Source: Rhizophagus sp. LPA8_4_AMF (taxonomy: Eukaryota > Glomeromycota > Glomeromycetes > Glomerales > Glomeraceae). Taken from it: a stretch of DNA of 21,804 nt. The translations under genes were made by a program, and so were the position numbers. Below the pieces are notes generated by a model. That model did not search any database. It was not told the origin of the DNA and worked only from the letters and a program-made list of their open reading frames with translations. Below are positions 1-10,320 of this stretch, piece by piece. How positions within the stretch are numbered: position 1 is the first letter of the stretch; the number at the start of each line of letters is the position of its first letter. The stretch is taken from assembly GCA_021464525.1 (NCBI GenBank), contig JADRCO010001170.1, forward strand, positions 1 to 21,804, in the 5' to 3' direction.

Positions 1-29
1 TGATTGATATCAAAATGATATTAAATCAA

Positions 30-250
30 CATAGTTAAGTTTAACTTAAATATGTTATTTTAATATCATTTCAATATTATTTTGACATATCATTTCAATA
101 TCATTTTAATGTAATTTCGATATTATTTCAATATTATTTCAATGTCATTTCAATATTAAAATTAAAACAACATCAAAATGATAATGAAATAATATCAAAA
201 TGATATCAAAACAGTATCGAAACAGCATATTTAAGTTAAACTTAACTATG
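30..250. repeat. Foldback element with perfect 25-bp inverted repeats
   Basis: Positions 30-54 and 226-250 are exact reverse complements over 25 bp; the left arm begins CATAGTTAAGTTTAACTT and the right arm ends AAACTTAACTATG. The roughly 170 bp between them consist of degenerate short units of the type ATATCAAAATGATAT and TTTCAATATTATTT, many of them self-complementary, so the whole block could fold on itself. I see no coding sequence in it. The right arm ends about 40 bp before the start of the duplicated F-box segment. It could be a foldback or MITE-like element or a local satellite; no target-site duplication is clear. The arms are certain, the classification is not. Confidence 0.7.
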
Positions 251-291
251 TCAAATCTATGTTATTTGAAAACTATAAGTTTCTGTAAAGT

Positions 292-2800
292 ATTAATTTT
301 ATGGTGATAAAATTAAATCTTTATTTGGCCTTATTATACAATAAATTGATAAATACTTTTTTCAATCCAAAATACCATATTATGATTCTTAGTAATATTG
401 ATAATATCTTTTATGGATTTCACTCTATGCAGATTTTTTTTTATGTAATATTAAAAATACATATTTTTATAATCAGTTTGAATATAAAATTTCCTATATT
501 GTGCATAACTAGATAAATTTGAACCAATCATATTTTCTTAAAAGTATCAAAAATAAAAGACATAATTATCATAAAAAAAATTTAAATAATATTCATAAAG
601 TCTTAAAATACTTTTAATAAATATTCATAACTATTGTAAAAAGAAATTATTATAACCTTTATATTAGAAGATGGCTAACTGATGAAATAAAGCAATGTAA
701 AAGTATAATAAAGAAATAATTTCATATTCTCCAATTATTACTGGTTGTTGAAAATGTACATTAAATATGACTATTTAAATACTTTAAATACATAATTACT
801 AGTAGTAAAAAAACTGAGAAAAATATTTATTTTCTAAATCAATTTTCATGATACTTACCCTAAGCCAATGACTAACCTTAAGCTTGAAGAAAGGAGATAG
901 CATCCTTGAAAGTTAACCAAATTTCCAAAAATTGGGTAGAAAAAAGCAGTGTAATTTAGTGAAACTGAATCATAGTATCAAGCATAATATTCTCATTTAT
1001 ACTAGTAATTAGTTGCTAAAAAAATAATTTGATTGATAACTTGATAAAGTAAGACAAGCATGATTTTTGAACTATATTTTATTGAATAGTGGTACCAATC
1101 TAATGAAAAAGTATGATTACTTCATCCTGGATGTTACTGGCAAACTCAAAATTTATTGGTTATAAAGCAACTAGAATAAGAAATCTGCTTTTATTTAGTA
1201 TTATAAGTAATGATAACAATTAAAGTCACTATAAGGATTAATACATTTCATTTACAAATTTATAACTTTCAATTTCTAAATCATCATAATTTTGAACTAT
1301 GATATTATGTAATCTAAATTCTTTAACTTCATCTTTTAAAGAATATAAATCAATTTTAGTACAAAAATTTGGGAGAAAACATTCTAATAAAGCTAAATAT
1401 TTAGTTCTTTTCTTTTTCATAATATATTCCTTTATATAAGGTAAAAGATCTTTTTGCTCTTCTTTTTTGATATGATAATTATTAATTAATAATTTCTTAA
1501 TAAAAGTATTTTGTAAATTTTTCAAAAAAATTTTAAAATCATTTGGTTTAATTACAAGAATTAAATTTAAATATTCTAATCTGGAAGGAAGAATTTGCCC
1601 TAAATTTTGCAATACAATTGAACCAAGACTATCATTGTCATAATTAGTTTCGATAGTGAGATAATTAAGACTTAGTTCAACTTTTTCAATTAGTTGGAAT
1701 AACTTATAAATATTCTGATCTTCATAAATATAAATTCTTAAGAATTTGATATTTGTGCTACAATATTTTATGATTAGTTCCAATAATTCTTGTTCTTGTT
1801 TTAATAATGATCCATCTTCTAGAGTTAGTCCAAAGTTTTCTAAGTAATTTCCAGATTTTTGTAATAATTGTGGTATAGTTAAGAGTTCATTCATAAATAA
1901 AGATTTTAATTTAAATGGATTAATTTGTTGAAAAAAATTAGAATCTAGAGAATAACAATAAAGAATATGAATAGATTCTAAAACATTTAATTGTTTAAAT
2001 AACTCATTTGAGACAACTATATCGTCAAAGTCAATATAATAAAATATAATTGTTCTTAAAGTATTTGTACAATTAGGATACTTTGATGATAATAATGAAT
2101 GATATAAGGGAAAGCTATTAAAATCCAATGAAATTTTTTTGAGATTTTGTTGTGAATCAATTATATTACATAAATTTTTTTCCAATTTTTGATAATTATG
2201 TATATTAATAACCTCACTGTCAATTTTAAAATAAAGATTTCTAATATTACAAATGAAATTTGGACTACTTGAAACTAATTCAGAAACAATAATATTATGG
2301 TAAGTCTCATTATATACAACATAAAGAGTATGTATATTTGCTTCACTTTCATTGAATAATTTAATTAGGGACTTATAGATAAATTTCATCAAATTAAAAT
2401 TTTCTGAATGTTTATTTGCCCACCTTTTTATAGAGGCAATGATTTTATGTGTATCAAACTGTTGAATAAAATTGGAATAATTAAATAATGTGTTTGAAGG
2501 AAGTAATTCATTATTAATTCTATAATTATTTAATTGCATTTTATCATCATCATTTAATTTATATAAGTAAACTTCAATATAATGATAATTTTTAGGATAT
2601 TTTAATGAAAATGGATTTTCCCATAATAATGGAATTGATAACTGACACCATAATCTATTTACTAGAATACATGAATGTAATGTAGAAAAGTCATCCCGAA
2701 AATATTGTATAATTTCATTTGTTAATTCAGGTAAATTTCCTAATAATATTTTCGTAAATGCCATAGTGCAGGAGAAAACGAAAATAAAGGGGATTATGTG
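292..2800. repeat. Duplicated segment, unit A (pair with 4099-6690)
   Basis: This block and 4099-6690 are direct copies offset by about 3.81 kb. Homology begins at a shared TAATTTTATGGTG, runs through about 950 bp of non-coding sequence downstream of the F-box gene, continues through the gene and fades shortly upstream of its start codon. By eye the non-coding flank is roughly 95% identical. Positions 1315-1974 are identical to 5126-5785, while the 5' half of the gene is clearly more diverged. The non-coding part (292-1237) holds no supported gene. Confidence 0.9.
1238..2764 (-). CDS. F-box protein with LRR-like C-terminus, copy 1 (508 aa)
   Basis: Predicted substrate adaptor of an SCF ubiquitin ligase: the F-box would bind Skp1 and the rest would bind the target, in nucleus or cytosol. 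No signal peptide or membrane segment is evident. The chosen start is the ATG at 2764 (MAFTKILLGNLPEL), because every paralogue here begins with MACSKIF at this point; the open frame continues upstream but without an ATG that matches the family. The F-box is at about residues 11-48 (LPELTNEIIQYF, then LVNRLWCQLSIPLLW). The C-terminal half has repeated hydrophobic leucine/isoleucine strands like irregular LRRs, ending in LKDEVKEF and a short variable tail. Compared with copy 2 it lacks about 23 residues around residue 200, a block (LKFLSSNCNSIS) kept by the other full-length members. No intron is needed. The family role is established knowledge; the target is unknown. Confidence 0.85.
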   Translation of the reverse strand: MAFTKILLGNLPELTNEIIQYFRDDFSTLHSCILVNRLWCQLSIPLLWENPFSLKYPKNYHYIEVYLYKLNDDDKMQLNNYRINNELLPSNTLFNYSNFIQQFDTHKIIASIKRWANKHSENFNLMKFIYKSLIKLFNESEANIHTLYVVYNETYHNIIVSELVSSSPNFICNIRNLYFKIDSEVINIHNYQKLEKNLCNIIDSQQNLKKISLDFNSFPLYHSLLSSKYPNCTNTLRTIIFYYIDFDDIVVSNELFKQLNVLESIHILYCYSLDSNFFQQINPFKLKSLFMNELLTIPQLLQKSGNYLENFGLTLEDGSLLKQEQELLELIIKYCSTNIKFLRIYIYEDQNIYKLFQLIEKVELSLNYLTIETNYDNDSLGSIVLQNLGQILPSRLEYLNLILVIKPNDFKIFLKNLQNTFIKKLLINNYHIKKEEQKDLLPYIKEYIMKKKRTKYLALLECFLPNFCTKIDLYSLKDEVKEFRLHNIIVQNYDDLEIESYKFVNEMY

Positions 2801-2884
2801 AAAAGGGAATTTATAATAATTATGTTGACAAGTGACATGGAATGATACAAATGATATTGATAACATGTCACAATTAAATAACAA

Positions 2885-3024
2885 TGACTGTTATCATATA
2901 AGTCATATTTAAATTGAAGAAGTTAAGGTGGGTTGTGCCATATCAGATTACCGTACAATTAGCAATATTATTATTTGGACCAGATGACTAATTAGTTTTA
3001 AACCATGTAATATAAAATTGTAAT
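2885..3024. other. Short upstream intergenic stretch of copy 1
   Basis: Region upstream of copy 1 and left of the MITE. It contains an ATTGTGACATGTTAT-like sequence on the minus strand that only weakly resembles the paired-dyad motif of the other copies. Nothing else is recognised. Confidence 0.3.
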
Positions 3025-3027
3025 TTA

Positions 3028-3505
3028 GGGCGTTCTCCTAATTCAATGAATCAGAAACAAAATTTTAATTAGTAAGTTGCAGATCAGTGAGTTACAATTC
3101 CAATGAATAAAAAAGGGAGGTCCAGACAATTGGTCCAGACCATCTTTTTTTTCATAGAGTTTCTCTGATTGGCCAAAAAAGCATAATATATCCTAATTTG
3201 TAAGTATTGGTTGATGTTGATTTCCATTTTTATCTATTTTTACTTCAATTGATCACAATACTTGAGCAAAATCTCAATCATCCATGTAAAAAAGTCGATC
3301 CATTTTTTATATTCCATCTTTATTCTGTAAAAGGCTCATATTTCCGGAATTAATAACCTTATATCACAGAATTTATCGAATTATTTTCATTTTCCATGAA
3401 TGGATCTGTAAAAGACTCATTTTTACGGAGTTTTTACAGAATAATGGATAAAATTTTTTATAGGGCATTAGCCAATCTCATTGAGGGAAATACGTGAGAA
3501 CGCCC
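3028..3505. mobile_element. MITE, probably PIF/Harbinger (Tourist-like), 478 bp
   Basis: The element begins GGGCGTTCTC and ends GAGAACGCCC, a perfect 10-bp terminal inverted repeat, and is flanked on both sides by TTA (3025-3027 and 3506-3508). A 3-bp TWA target duplication with G-rich termini is the established signature of PIF/Harbinger elements. There is no transposase frame, so it would be a non-autonomous derivative moved by an element elsewhere. Inside are two copies of GGTCCAGAC (about 3120-3142) and two copies of a 25-bp motif (3324-3348 and 3405-3429). It sits between the two duplicated F-box segments and is absent from the corresponding place upstream of copy 2. Confidence 0.75.
3324..3429 (+). 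repeat. Pair of 25-bp direct repeats inside the MITE
   Basis: Two copies of a motif beginning TCTGTAAAAGRCTCAT and ending CGGA lie at 3324-3348 and 3405-3429, 81 bp apart, differing at a few positions. A reverse-oriented TTTTTACAGAATA follows the second copy, making a small hairpin possible. Subterminal repeats of this sort are common in DNA transposons as transposase binding sites; that role here is inference. Confidence 0.55.
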
Positions 3506-3508
3506 TTA

Positions 3509-4098
3509 CTGTATCCACAATTAGGTATAACATGTACTACTTGATGGTCCTACAGGACCATAAAATAATAATTATTATAATATATTTCTCTTAATTTGTA
3601 AATTTCTTAGAATAGGCAAGAGCACATTATGAGGAATTTATGAAGCAAGGCACAAATATGTTTTATCTTTGGATGCTAATTATGTTAATTAGGCTTTTCT
3701 CTCCTTGCATATCCATAATATAAAATTCTGATAAATTAACAATATTTTGTAAAAAAAAGCTCATTTTGAGTTGTTAGTTTTATTAAGTAGAAAATAGTAA
3801 AGTTACTGACATAGAAATAAATTCGTAAAAAGAAAATGATGAATGCCTACCTTACTTTATTAATAATATTAGAGGACATACTATATGCCTACTACTTTTT
3901 AATATATATATAGTAGATATGTAGCGGCTACAAAGCCACAATTTAACTTGTTTCTGTAATGTATGTAGTGTAAATAAACAACAATAAAATAAATACGTTA
4001 GTTCCACAGAAAATACAAAACATAAAGTAAATCTATAATTAAGAAGTTATTATTCTAAATTGTAAATTACAACCAATTTGACTACCTATAATTAATAT
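3509..4098. other. Gene-free AT-rich spacer
   Basis: No supported gene. The only structure noted is a small near-perfect hairpin at 3545-3560 (TGGTCCT, AC, AGGACCA) and a TA run near 3900-3917. The stretch ends where the second duplicated segment starts. Confidence 0.5.
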
Positions 4099-6690
4099 GT
4101 TAATTTTATGGTGATAAAATTAAATTTTTATTTGATCTTATTATACAATAATTTGATAAATACTTTTTTCAATCCAAAATACCATATTATGATTTTTAGT
4201 AATATTGATAATATCTGTTATGATTTCACTCTATGCAGATTTTTTTTATGTAAAATTAAAAATACATATTTTATAATCAGTTTGAATATAAAATTTCCTA
4301 TATTATGTATAACTAGATAAATATGAACTAATCATATTTTCTTAAAAGTATCAAAAATAAGACATGATTATCATAAAAAAAATTTAAATAATATTCATAA
4401 AGTCTTAAAATACTTTTAATTAATATTCATAACTATTGTAAGAAGAAATTATTATATCTTTATATTAGAAGATGGCTAACTGATGAAATAAAGCAATGCA
4501 AAAGTATGATAAAGAAATAATTTCATATTCTCCAATTATTACTGGTTGTTGAAAATGTACATTAAATATGACTATTTAAATACTTTAAATACATAATTAC
4601 TAGTAGTAAAAAAATTGGGAAAAATATTTATTTCCTAAATCAATTTCCATGATACTTACCCTAAGCCAATGAATAACCTTAAGCTTGAAGAAAGGACATA
4701 GCATCCTTGAAATACAGTTAACCAAATTTCCGAAAATTGGGTAGAAATAAGCAGTGTAATTTAGTGAAACTGAATTATAGTATCAAGCATAATATTCTCA
4801 TTTATACTAGCAATTAGTTGCTAAAAAAAATAATTTGATTGATAAATTGATAATTATAAGGTAAGACAGGCATGATTTTTGAACTATATTTTATTGAAAA
4901 GTGGTACCAATCTAATGAAAAAAATATGATTACTTGATTTACTTCATCCTGGATGTTACTGGAAAACTCAAAATTTATTAGTCATAAAGTAACTAGAATA
5001 AGAAACCTGTATTATAAGTAATAATATCAATTAAAGTCACTATAAGGATTAATACATTTCATTTACAAATTTAGAACTTTCAATTTCTAAATCATCATAC
5101 TTTTGAACTATGATATTATGTAATTTAAATTCTTTAACTTCATCTTTTAAAGAATATAAATCAATTTTAGTACAAAAATTTGGGAGAAAACATTCTAATA
5201 AAGCTAAATATTTAGTTCTTTTCTTTTTCATAATATATTCCTTTATATAAGGTAAAAGATCTTTTTGCTCTTCTTTTTTGATATGATAATTATTAATTAA
5301 TAATTTCTTAATAAAAGTATTTTGTAAATTTTTCAAAAAAATTTTAAAATCATTTGGTTTAATTACAAGAATTAAATTTAAATATTCTAATCTGGAAGGA
5401 AGAATTTGCCCTAAATTTTGCAATACAATTGAACCAAGACTATCATTGTCATAATTAGTTTCGATAGTGAGATAATTAAGACTTAGTTCAACTTTTTCAA
5501 TTAGTTGGAATAACTTATAAATATTCTGATCTTCATAAATATAAATTCTTAAGAATTTGATATTTGTGCTACAATATTTTATGATTAGTTCCAATAATTC
5601 TTGTTCTTGTTTTAATAATGATCCATCTTCTAGAGTTAGTCCAAAGTTTTCTAAGTAATTTCCAGATTTTTGTAATAATTGTGGTATAGTTAAGAGTTCA
5701 TTCATAAATAAAGATTTTAATTTAAATGGATTAATTTGTTGAAAAAAATTAGAATCTAGAGAATAACAATAAAGAATATGAATAGTTTCTAAAACATTTA
5801 ATTGTTTAAATAACTCATTTGAAACAACTATATCTTCAAAATCAATATGATAAAATATAATTGTTCTTAAAGTATTTGTACAATTAGGATTCTTTGATGA
5901 TAATAATGAATGATATAAGGGAAGACTATTAAAATCCAATAAAATTTTTTTGAGATTTTGTTGTGAATCAATTATATTACATAAATTTTTTTCGAAATTT
6001 CCATAATAATATGAAAAAAAGAAATTAACTGATGAAATCGAATTACAATTAGAACTTAAAAATTTTAAAAATGGGTTTATATTAATTGCATTGCATTTGT
6101 TAATTCTAAGATAAAGATTTCTAATATTACAAATGAAATTTGAACTTCTTAAAAATAATTCAGAAATAACAGTATCACGGTAAAAACCTCTATATGTAAC
6201 ATAAAGAGTATGTAAATTTGCTTCATTTTCATCGAATATTTTGATCAATAACTTATGGATGAATTTTATAAAATAAAACTTTTGTGTATTTTTAATAAAA
6301 ATAGCTGAAACCCACTTTTCTATAGAATTAGTAATTTTACGAGTATCTAAATGTTGAATAAAACTGGAATAATTAAATAACGTATTCGAAGGAAATAAAT
6401 CATTACTAATTACATATTCATTTAATTGCATTTTATCATCATCATTTAAATTATATAAGTAAACTTCAATATAATGATAATTTTTAGGATATTCCAATGA
6501 AAACGGATTTTCCCATAATAATGGAATTGCCAAACGACACCACAGTCTATTAACTAGAATACATGAATATAATGTAGAAAGTCATCTCGAAAATATCGCA
6601 TAATCTCACTTATTATTTCAGGTAGATCTCCCGAAAATATTTTCGTACATGCCATAGTGTAAGAGAAAAAGAAAAAGGGGATTTAAAATA
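4099..6690. repeat. Duplicated segment, unit B (pair with 292-2800)
   Basis: Second copy of the segment described at 292-2800. It carries the non-coding flank 4099-5048 and F-box copy 2. Small insertions and deletions in the flank, including an extra 9 bp near 4935, separate it from unit A, while 5126-5785 is base-for-base identical to 1315-1974. Confidence 0.9.
5049..6655 (-). pseudogene. F-box protein copy 2, frameshifted within the F-box
   Basis: The start by homology is the ATG at 6655 (MACTKIFSGDLPEIISEI), but at about 6578-6580 the run AAA replaces AAAA of copy 1 (2686-2689). The frame therefore shifts, and the first reading ends after about 33 residues. Downstream, the frame is open without interruption from 6533 (MAIPLLWENPFS) to the stop at 5049, 494 residues. 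The C-terminal 220 residues are almost identical to copy 1, and it keeps the LKFLSSNCNSIS block that copy 1 has lost. With only one lesion it is a very young pseudogene, a truncated protein lacking most of the F-box, or an assembly or polymorphism artefact at a homopolymer. It has the paired-dyad motif upstream at 6735-6767. Confidence 0.75.
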
Positions 6691-6734
6691 AATTTTTAAA
6701 AATAACGCCAAAGGAGGTTATTTATACTTTCACT

Positions 6735-6767
6735 TCGGAGTTTTATTCCGATGATATTGTTGCACAA
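6735..6767 (-). promoter_or_regulatory. Paired-dyad upstream motif of copy 2
   Basis: Read on the minus strand: TTGTGCAACAA (6767-6757), then TATCA, then TCGGA (6751-6747), six bases, and CTCCGA (6740-6735). The same order of dyads occurs upstream of copies 3, 5 and 6. The inner edge of the first dyad is about 102 bp before the ATG at 6655. It is probably a transcription-factor site or core-promoter module; function is inferred from conservation and position only. Confidence 0.55.
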
Positions 6768-7057
6768 CATGTTAATCATTTACTGCTTATCTAAGGAGAT
6801 TATAACTATCCCAATAAGTTTAAAACATATTAGCCATTTACTTTTAAATCTGCCATTTATATATAATTATGTTCTAGATATCATTACTTCTGATATAGAA
6901 AATTTTATAAATTAACATAAACTTTGAATATAGATATTGAGTAGTTGTTTGATTGAGTAGAAAATAATAATAAAAGTACTAATATTACCAATACAAAAAA
7001 GTATATGATTGCTTTATTTTGAATACTTTGTTTGATTATAATTTTTGACTATAAAGT

Positions 7058-7486
7058 AGTGATGGCAAATGACGGGTCATTTGAAAAAATATTTATTATT
7101 TATAAGTTTATTAATAATAAAGAAGTTAAATATTCTTTAAGAACCCTTACGTGATCATGTATTGCCGGAAATAAATGATATCCAGCGCATTTCTGAAATG
7201 TGTGACAGGTTATGAAGATTATATTATCTGTTATACTATAAGATACTTTTTTGGAAATGATCGATAAAATGATCGGCACATGCGCCACAGACAATTTATG
7301 GGATAACGGATATAAAGAAATATAATATAGAGCTTTATAGCAGTGATCTGTCACAGTCATATGTCATGCAGTTTTGATAAAATATATCATATGTTATTAT
7401 AAATTGCATTATATTTAAAATGACTCAAATGACAAATGACCTCAAATGACTTTTTCAAAGATCATTCAAGATCATTTTAAAATGAA
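7058..7486. mobile_element. Possible hAT-like relic
   Basis: The left side reads TAGTGATGGCAAATGAC followed by a perfect palindrome CAAATGAC-GG-GTCATTTG (7066-7083). The right side has three CAAATGAC-type repeats (about 7425-7455). TATAAAG flanks both sides (7051-7057 and 7487-7493). hAT elements commonly begin with an A-G-G-TGGC-like terminus, carry short subterminal repeats and make 8-bp duplications. However, I cannot match the right terminus to the left one, and the interior has no convincing transposase frame. A weak, broken reading on the plus strand near 7130-7210 (HVLPEINDIQRISEMCDRL) may be a coding remnant. Confidence 0.3.
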
Positions 7487-7608
7487 ATATAAAGTCACCA
7501 CAGGATTTTGAGGAAATCACGTGACTTGAATAAGGTGAGTAACGTAAGACGGGAAAGATCTCGTACTAGGATTTGAATTTACAAATGATTAAAATAATTA
7601 ACAAATCA

Positions 7609-7629
7609 ATTGTGCAACAATATCGCCGA
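7609..7629 (+). promoter_or_regulatory. Upstream dyad motif of copy 3 (half eroded)
   Basis: ATTGTGCAACAAT at 7609-7621 is a 5+3+5 dyad ending 98 bp before the ATG at 7719. The second dyad, present elsewhere as TCGGAG-N6-CTCCGA, is collapsed here to a single TCGCCGAA. The downstream leader is pyrimidine-rich, as in the other plus-strand copies. Confidence 0.5.
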
Positions 7630-7718
7630 AAAAACCTTTTTTGGGGAACACAAATCCTTAAAAAAAACGCCCTTCTCTTTCTTTCACCTTTATCTCTTCA
7701 CTTTTTTTTCACTTAAGT

Positions 7719-9429
7719 ATGGCATGTTCAAAAATATTTTCGGGAGAAAATACCCGAATTATTGAACAACATTATGCAATATTTTAGTAATGATTTTTCT
7801 ATATTGTGCACCTTAGTCAATAGATTATGGTGTCGATTTGCAATTCCAATATTATGGGAAGATCCATTTTGTTCATTTTTACCGTTAAATCCTAAAAATT
7901 ATCATTTTATTGAAGTTTACTTAAATAATCTAAATGATAATGATAAAAACAATTAAACAAGTACGGAATTAACATTCCTTCAAATACACTATTTAATTAT
8001 CCCAGTTTTATTCAACATTTAGATAGTCAAAAAAGTGGTGCTTAATTTTAAAAATATATGGTAATAATAATTGCAGCAATTTTAAAAGATAACACGTTTA
8101 ATTTGCGAATGTATTAAAAACTGGGTTTTCGCTGCTAAAATAACAGATTTTCTTAAGAATTCAATCTCCTTTTATGATGTATTTAATTTCATTCATAAAT
8201 CAATAATTAAATTATTTAAAGAAACAAAATTACATACACTTAATGTTACATATCAACATTATTATTCTGATATTATTATTTCTGAATTAATTTTACAAGA
8301 TCCAAATTTAATTTGTAATATCAAAAATCTTCATTTTGAACCTTGCAGATACGTAATTGATAATATAAACTCTCTATTAAAATTTTAAATTCTAATTGCA
8401 ATTTAATTTCATCAATCTATCTTCCAAATTTTGAAACCCATAAAGATAGTAATACGTTTATTGAATTATCACGATTAATTAAATCACAAAAAAATCTTAA
8501 GAAGATTTTATTATATAGAGGTTTCCCTCTTTCAATATTATTAAATTCTAATTGTTTAAACACTTTATTATTATATTTTGCGAAATTGATTTAAAAATAT
8601 AAATATTTTAAATCAAGTATTTGACCAATTAAATGTAATAGAATCTATTCATATTATTAATTGTTATTCTTTAGACTCAAATTTTATTCAACAAATAATT
8701 AATTTAATTAAACCATTTAAATTAAAATCTTTGATCTTGAATGAAATAATAGATTCAATGGAATTAATATTACAAAAATCTGGAGATTATTTGGAAAATT
8801 TTGGATTATCATCTAAACCTATATATAATAATTCAGATCCACAACTCTTTAAATCAAACTCTCAACAACTTAAATTAATTACAAGATATTGTACGAAAAT
8901 TAAATTCTTTGAATTACATGGATTTAATATTCAGGATATTTATTCAACATTTAACTTAATTGAAACCTTTAAACAAAATCTTAATTATCTTACTATTGAT
9001 ATAAATTATCTTGGATTTGGTTTTAGTAATAAACATATTGAACATAGTTCAATTGTACTTCAAAATTTAGGACAAATTCTTCCTTTTAAATTAGAATATT
9101 TGAATTTGTCTCTTGTTTTAAACACAAATGATTTTGTAATATTTTTGAAAAATTCTCAAAATACTTTTATCAAGGAATTATTACTTAAGAATATAGTAAA
9201 TGGATCACGAAAAAATGTTGAACAAGACAATATGTTATATAATATAAAAGAATATATTATGAAAAAGAAAAGAGTTAAATACTTCGCTTTTCTATCCACT
9301 TTCACTGATAATTATTCTCATGAAGATTTGAAAGATGAAGTAAAGGAATTTAAGTTACATGATATAGTAGTCCAAAATTATAATGAAATGAAACTTGATT
9401 TTATCGAATTTTTAAAAGAAGTGATTTAA
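7719..9429 (+). pseudogene. F-box protein copy 3, decayed
   Basis: It starts with the family sequence at 7719 (MACSKIFSG), but an extra base near 7746-7750 (GAGAAAATACCCG where intact copies have GAGAATTACCCG) shifts the frame at once. A second readable piece follows (about 7762-7956) with YFSNDF, LVNRLWCRFAIPILW and NYHFIEVYL. The middle, 7957-8730, has several frameshifts and a short insertion near 8035-8095. The last 232 residues (8731-9429) are open and match the C-terminus of copies 4 and 6, including LQNLGQILP, IKEYIMKKKRVKYFAFL and LKDEVKEFKLHDI. The 3' flank also matches copy 6, so the unit was duplicated as a whole and then decayed. A product is unlikely unless the C-terminal piece is expressed alone. 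Confidence 0.85.
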
Positions 9430-9480
9430 TATTTGGCAGATTTACATAATAAAGATATTTCACTTTTATTAATAGAGCTG

Positions 9481-10320
9481 CGAGTGCCTGCGACCCATAA
9501 TTTATTCAATAATTTTATTTTTTTTTGCTAAATAAAAAAGTTTCATCCAGATAATTATTAATTAAAAGTTTATTTTCTTCTTAAATCTAGTCTACTATAT
9601 AACTAAAAAAATTTGGTGATACTTAGATTACCCAGTATAAATAATTTTGAATTGTGAAACGTGTGATTCCATATTTTAACTATTAATATTGATATTGATT
9701 CTAATCGCTCTCTGCCTCATTTTTTTAGGGTTTTTTACAGTAATATTGTTTCCTACCCAATTATTAATTGCTCGGGAATTTTTTTCTTTTTTTTTTATTA
9801 AGTAATTTTTTTTATTGTTTCCCACCCCCCCTTTTTTTTAATGATATTGTTTCCTAAACCAATTTTTTTTTTTTATTTATATTTTTTTTTTCTGAGATTT
9901 TTCTGATTTTTTTTAACAATAGACCGCTACCTGCTATATTAAATTTTTGAGTAAATCTTTTTTTTTTTAAAACAATAGGCTGCTATGTCAAGCAAGATCA
10001 TTTTTTAAAACTAGAAATATGCGTTCATTATCAGGGATTTCGTCCCCATGATTATACTAATGTGCATTATTTTATTATGAATTAAGATTTTATGCAGCAT
10101 TTTGAGAGTGTTACTAAATCCCACTGCAGTTTTGAATTGCGCAACACGTGAATCTTCTGCACCTGATCCATTCCTACTAATTTTTTTTAGTTCCCGGTAA
10201 TACTAATAATAGATATTTAAGTTAATAAATTTTTTTTAGTAAGAATTTTTATAATAATATATTACGTTAATGAACAATAGATGGTTATAATAAATTTTCT
10301 GGGAATTTTTTTAATAAAAA
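9481..10320. other. Gene-free T-rich spacer
   Basis: Only the first 120 bases resemble the 3' flanks of the other plus-strand copies. Beyond that the plus strand is strongly T-biased with long T runs. Three related motifs ATTGTTTCCTACCC, ATTGTTTCCCACCC and ATTGTTTCCTAAACC lie near 9744, 9813 and 9845, and two related ACAATAG-C-GCTA sequences lie near 9920 and 9973. No coding sequence is seen. Confidence 0.5.

Noticed and set aside
1-250. CRISPR-like array suggested by repeated ATATCAAAATGATAT units
   Set aside because: Units are irregular and palindromic, without constant spacers, and the window is clearly eukaryotic.
301-516. 71-residue frame, with a related 70-residue frame at 4108-4320
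   Set aside because: The two lie in duplicated flanks, but differences between them include frame-changing indels and alter codons freely, so the similarity reflects the recent DNA duplication and not coding constraint.
2765-2884. Upstream extension of copy 1 (40 residues before MAFTKIL)
   Set aside because: It begins without an ATG, is absent from all paralogues, and the conserved family start is at 2764.
7100-7360. 86-residue minus-strand frame
   Set aside because: No recognisable domain and no conservation in the array; it lies in a probable transposon relic and is more likely chance.
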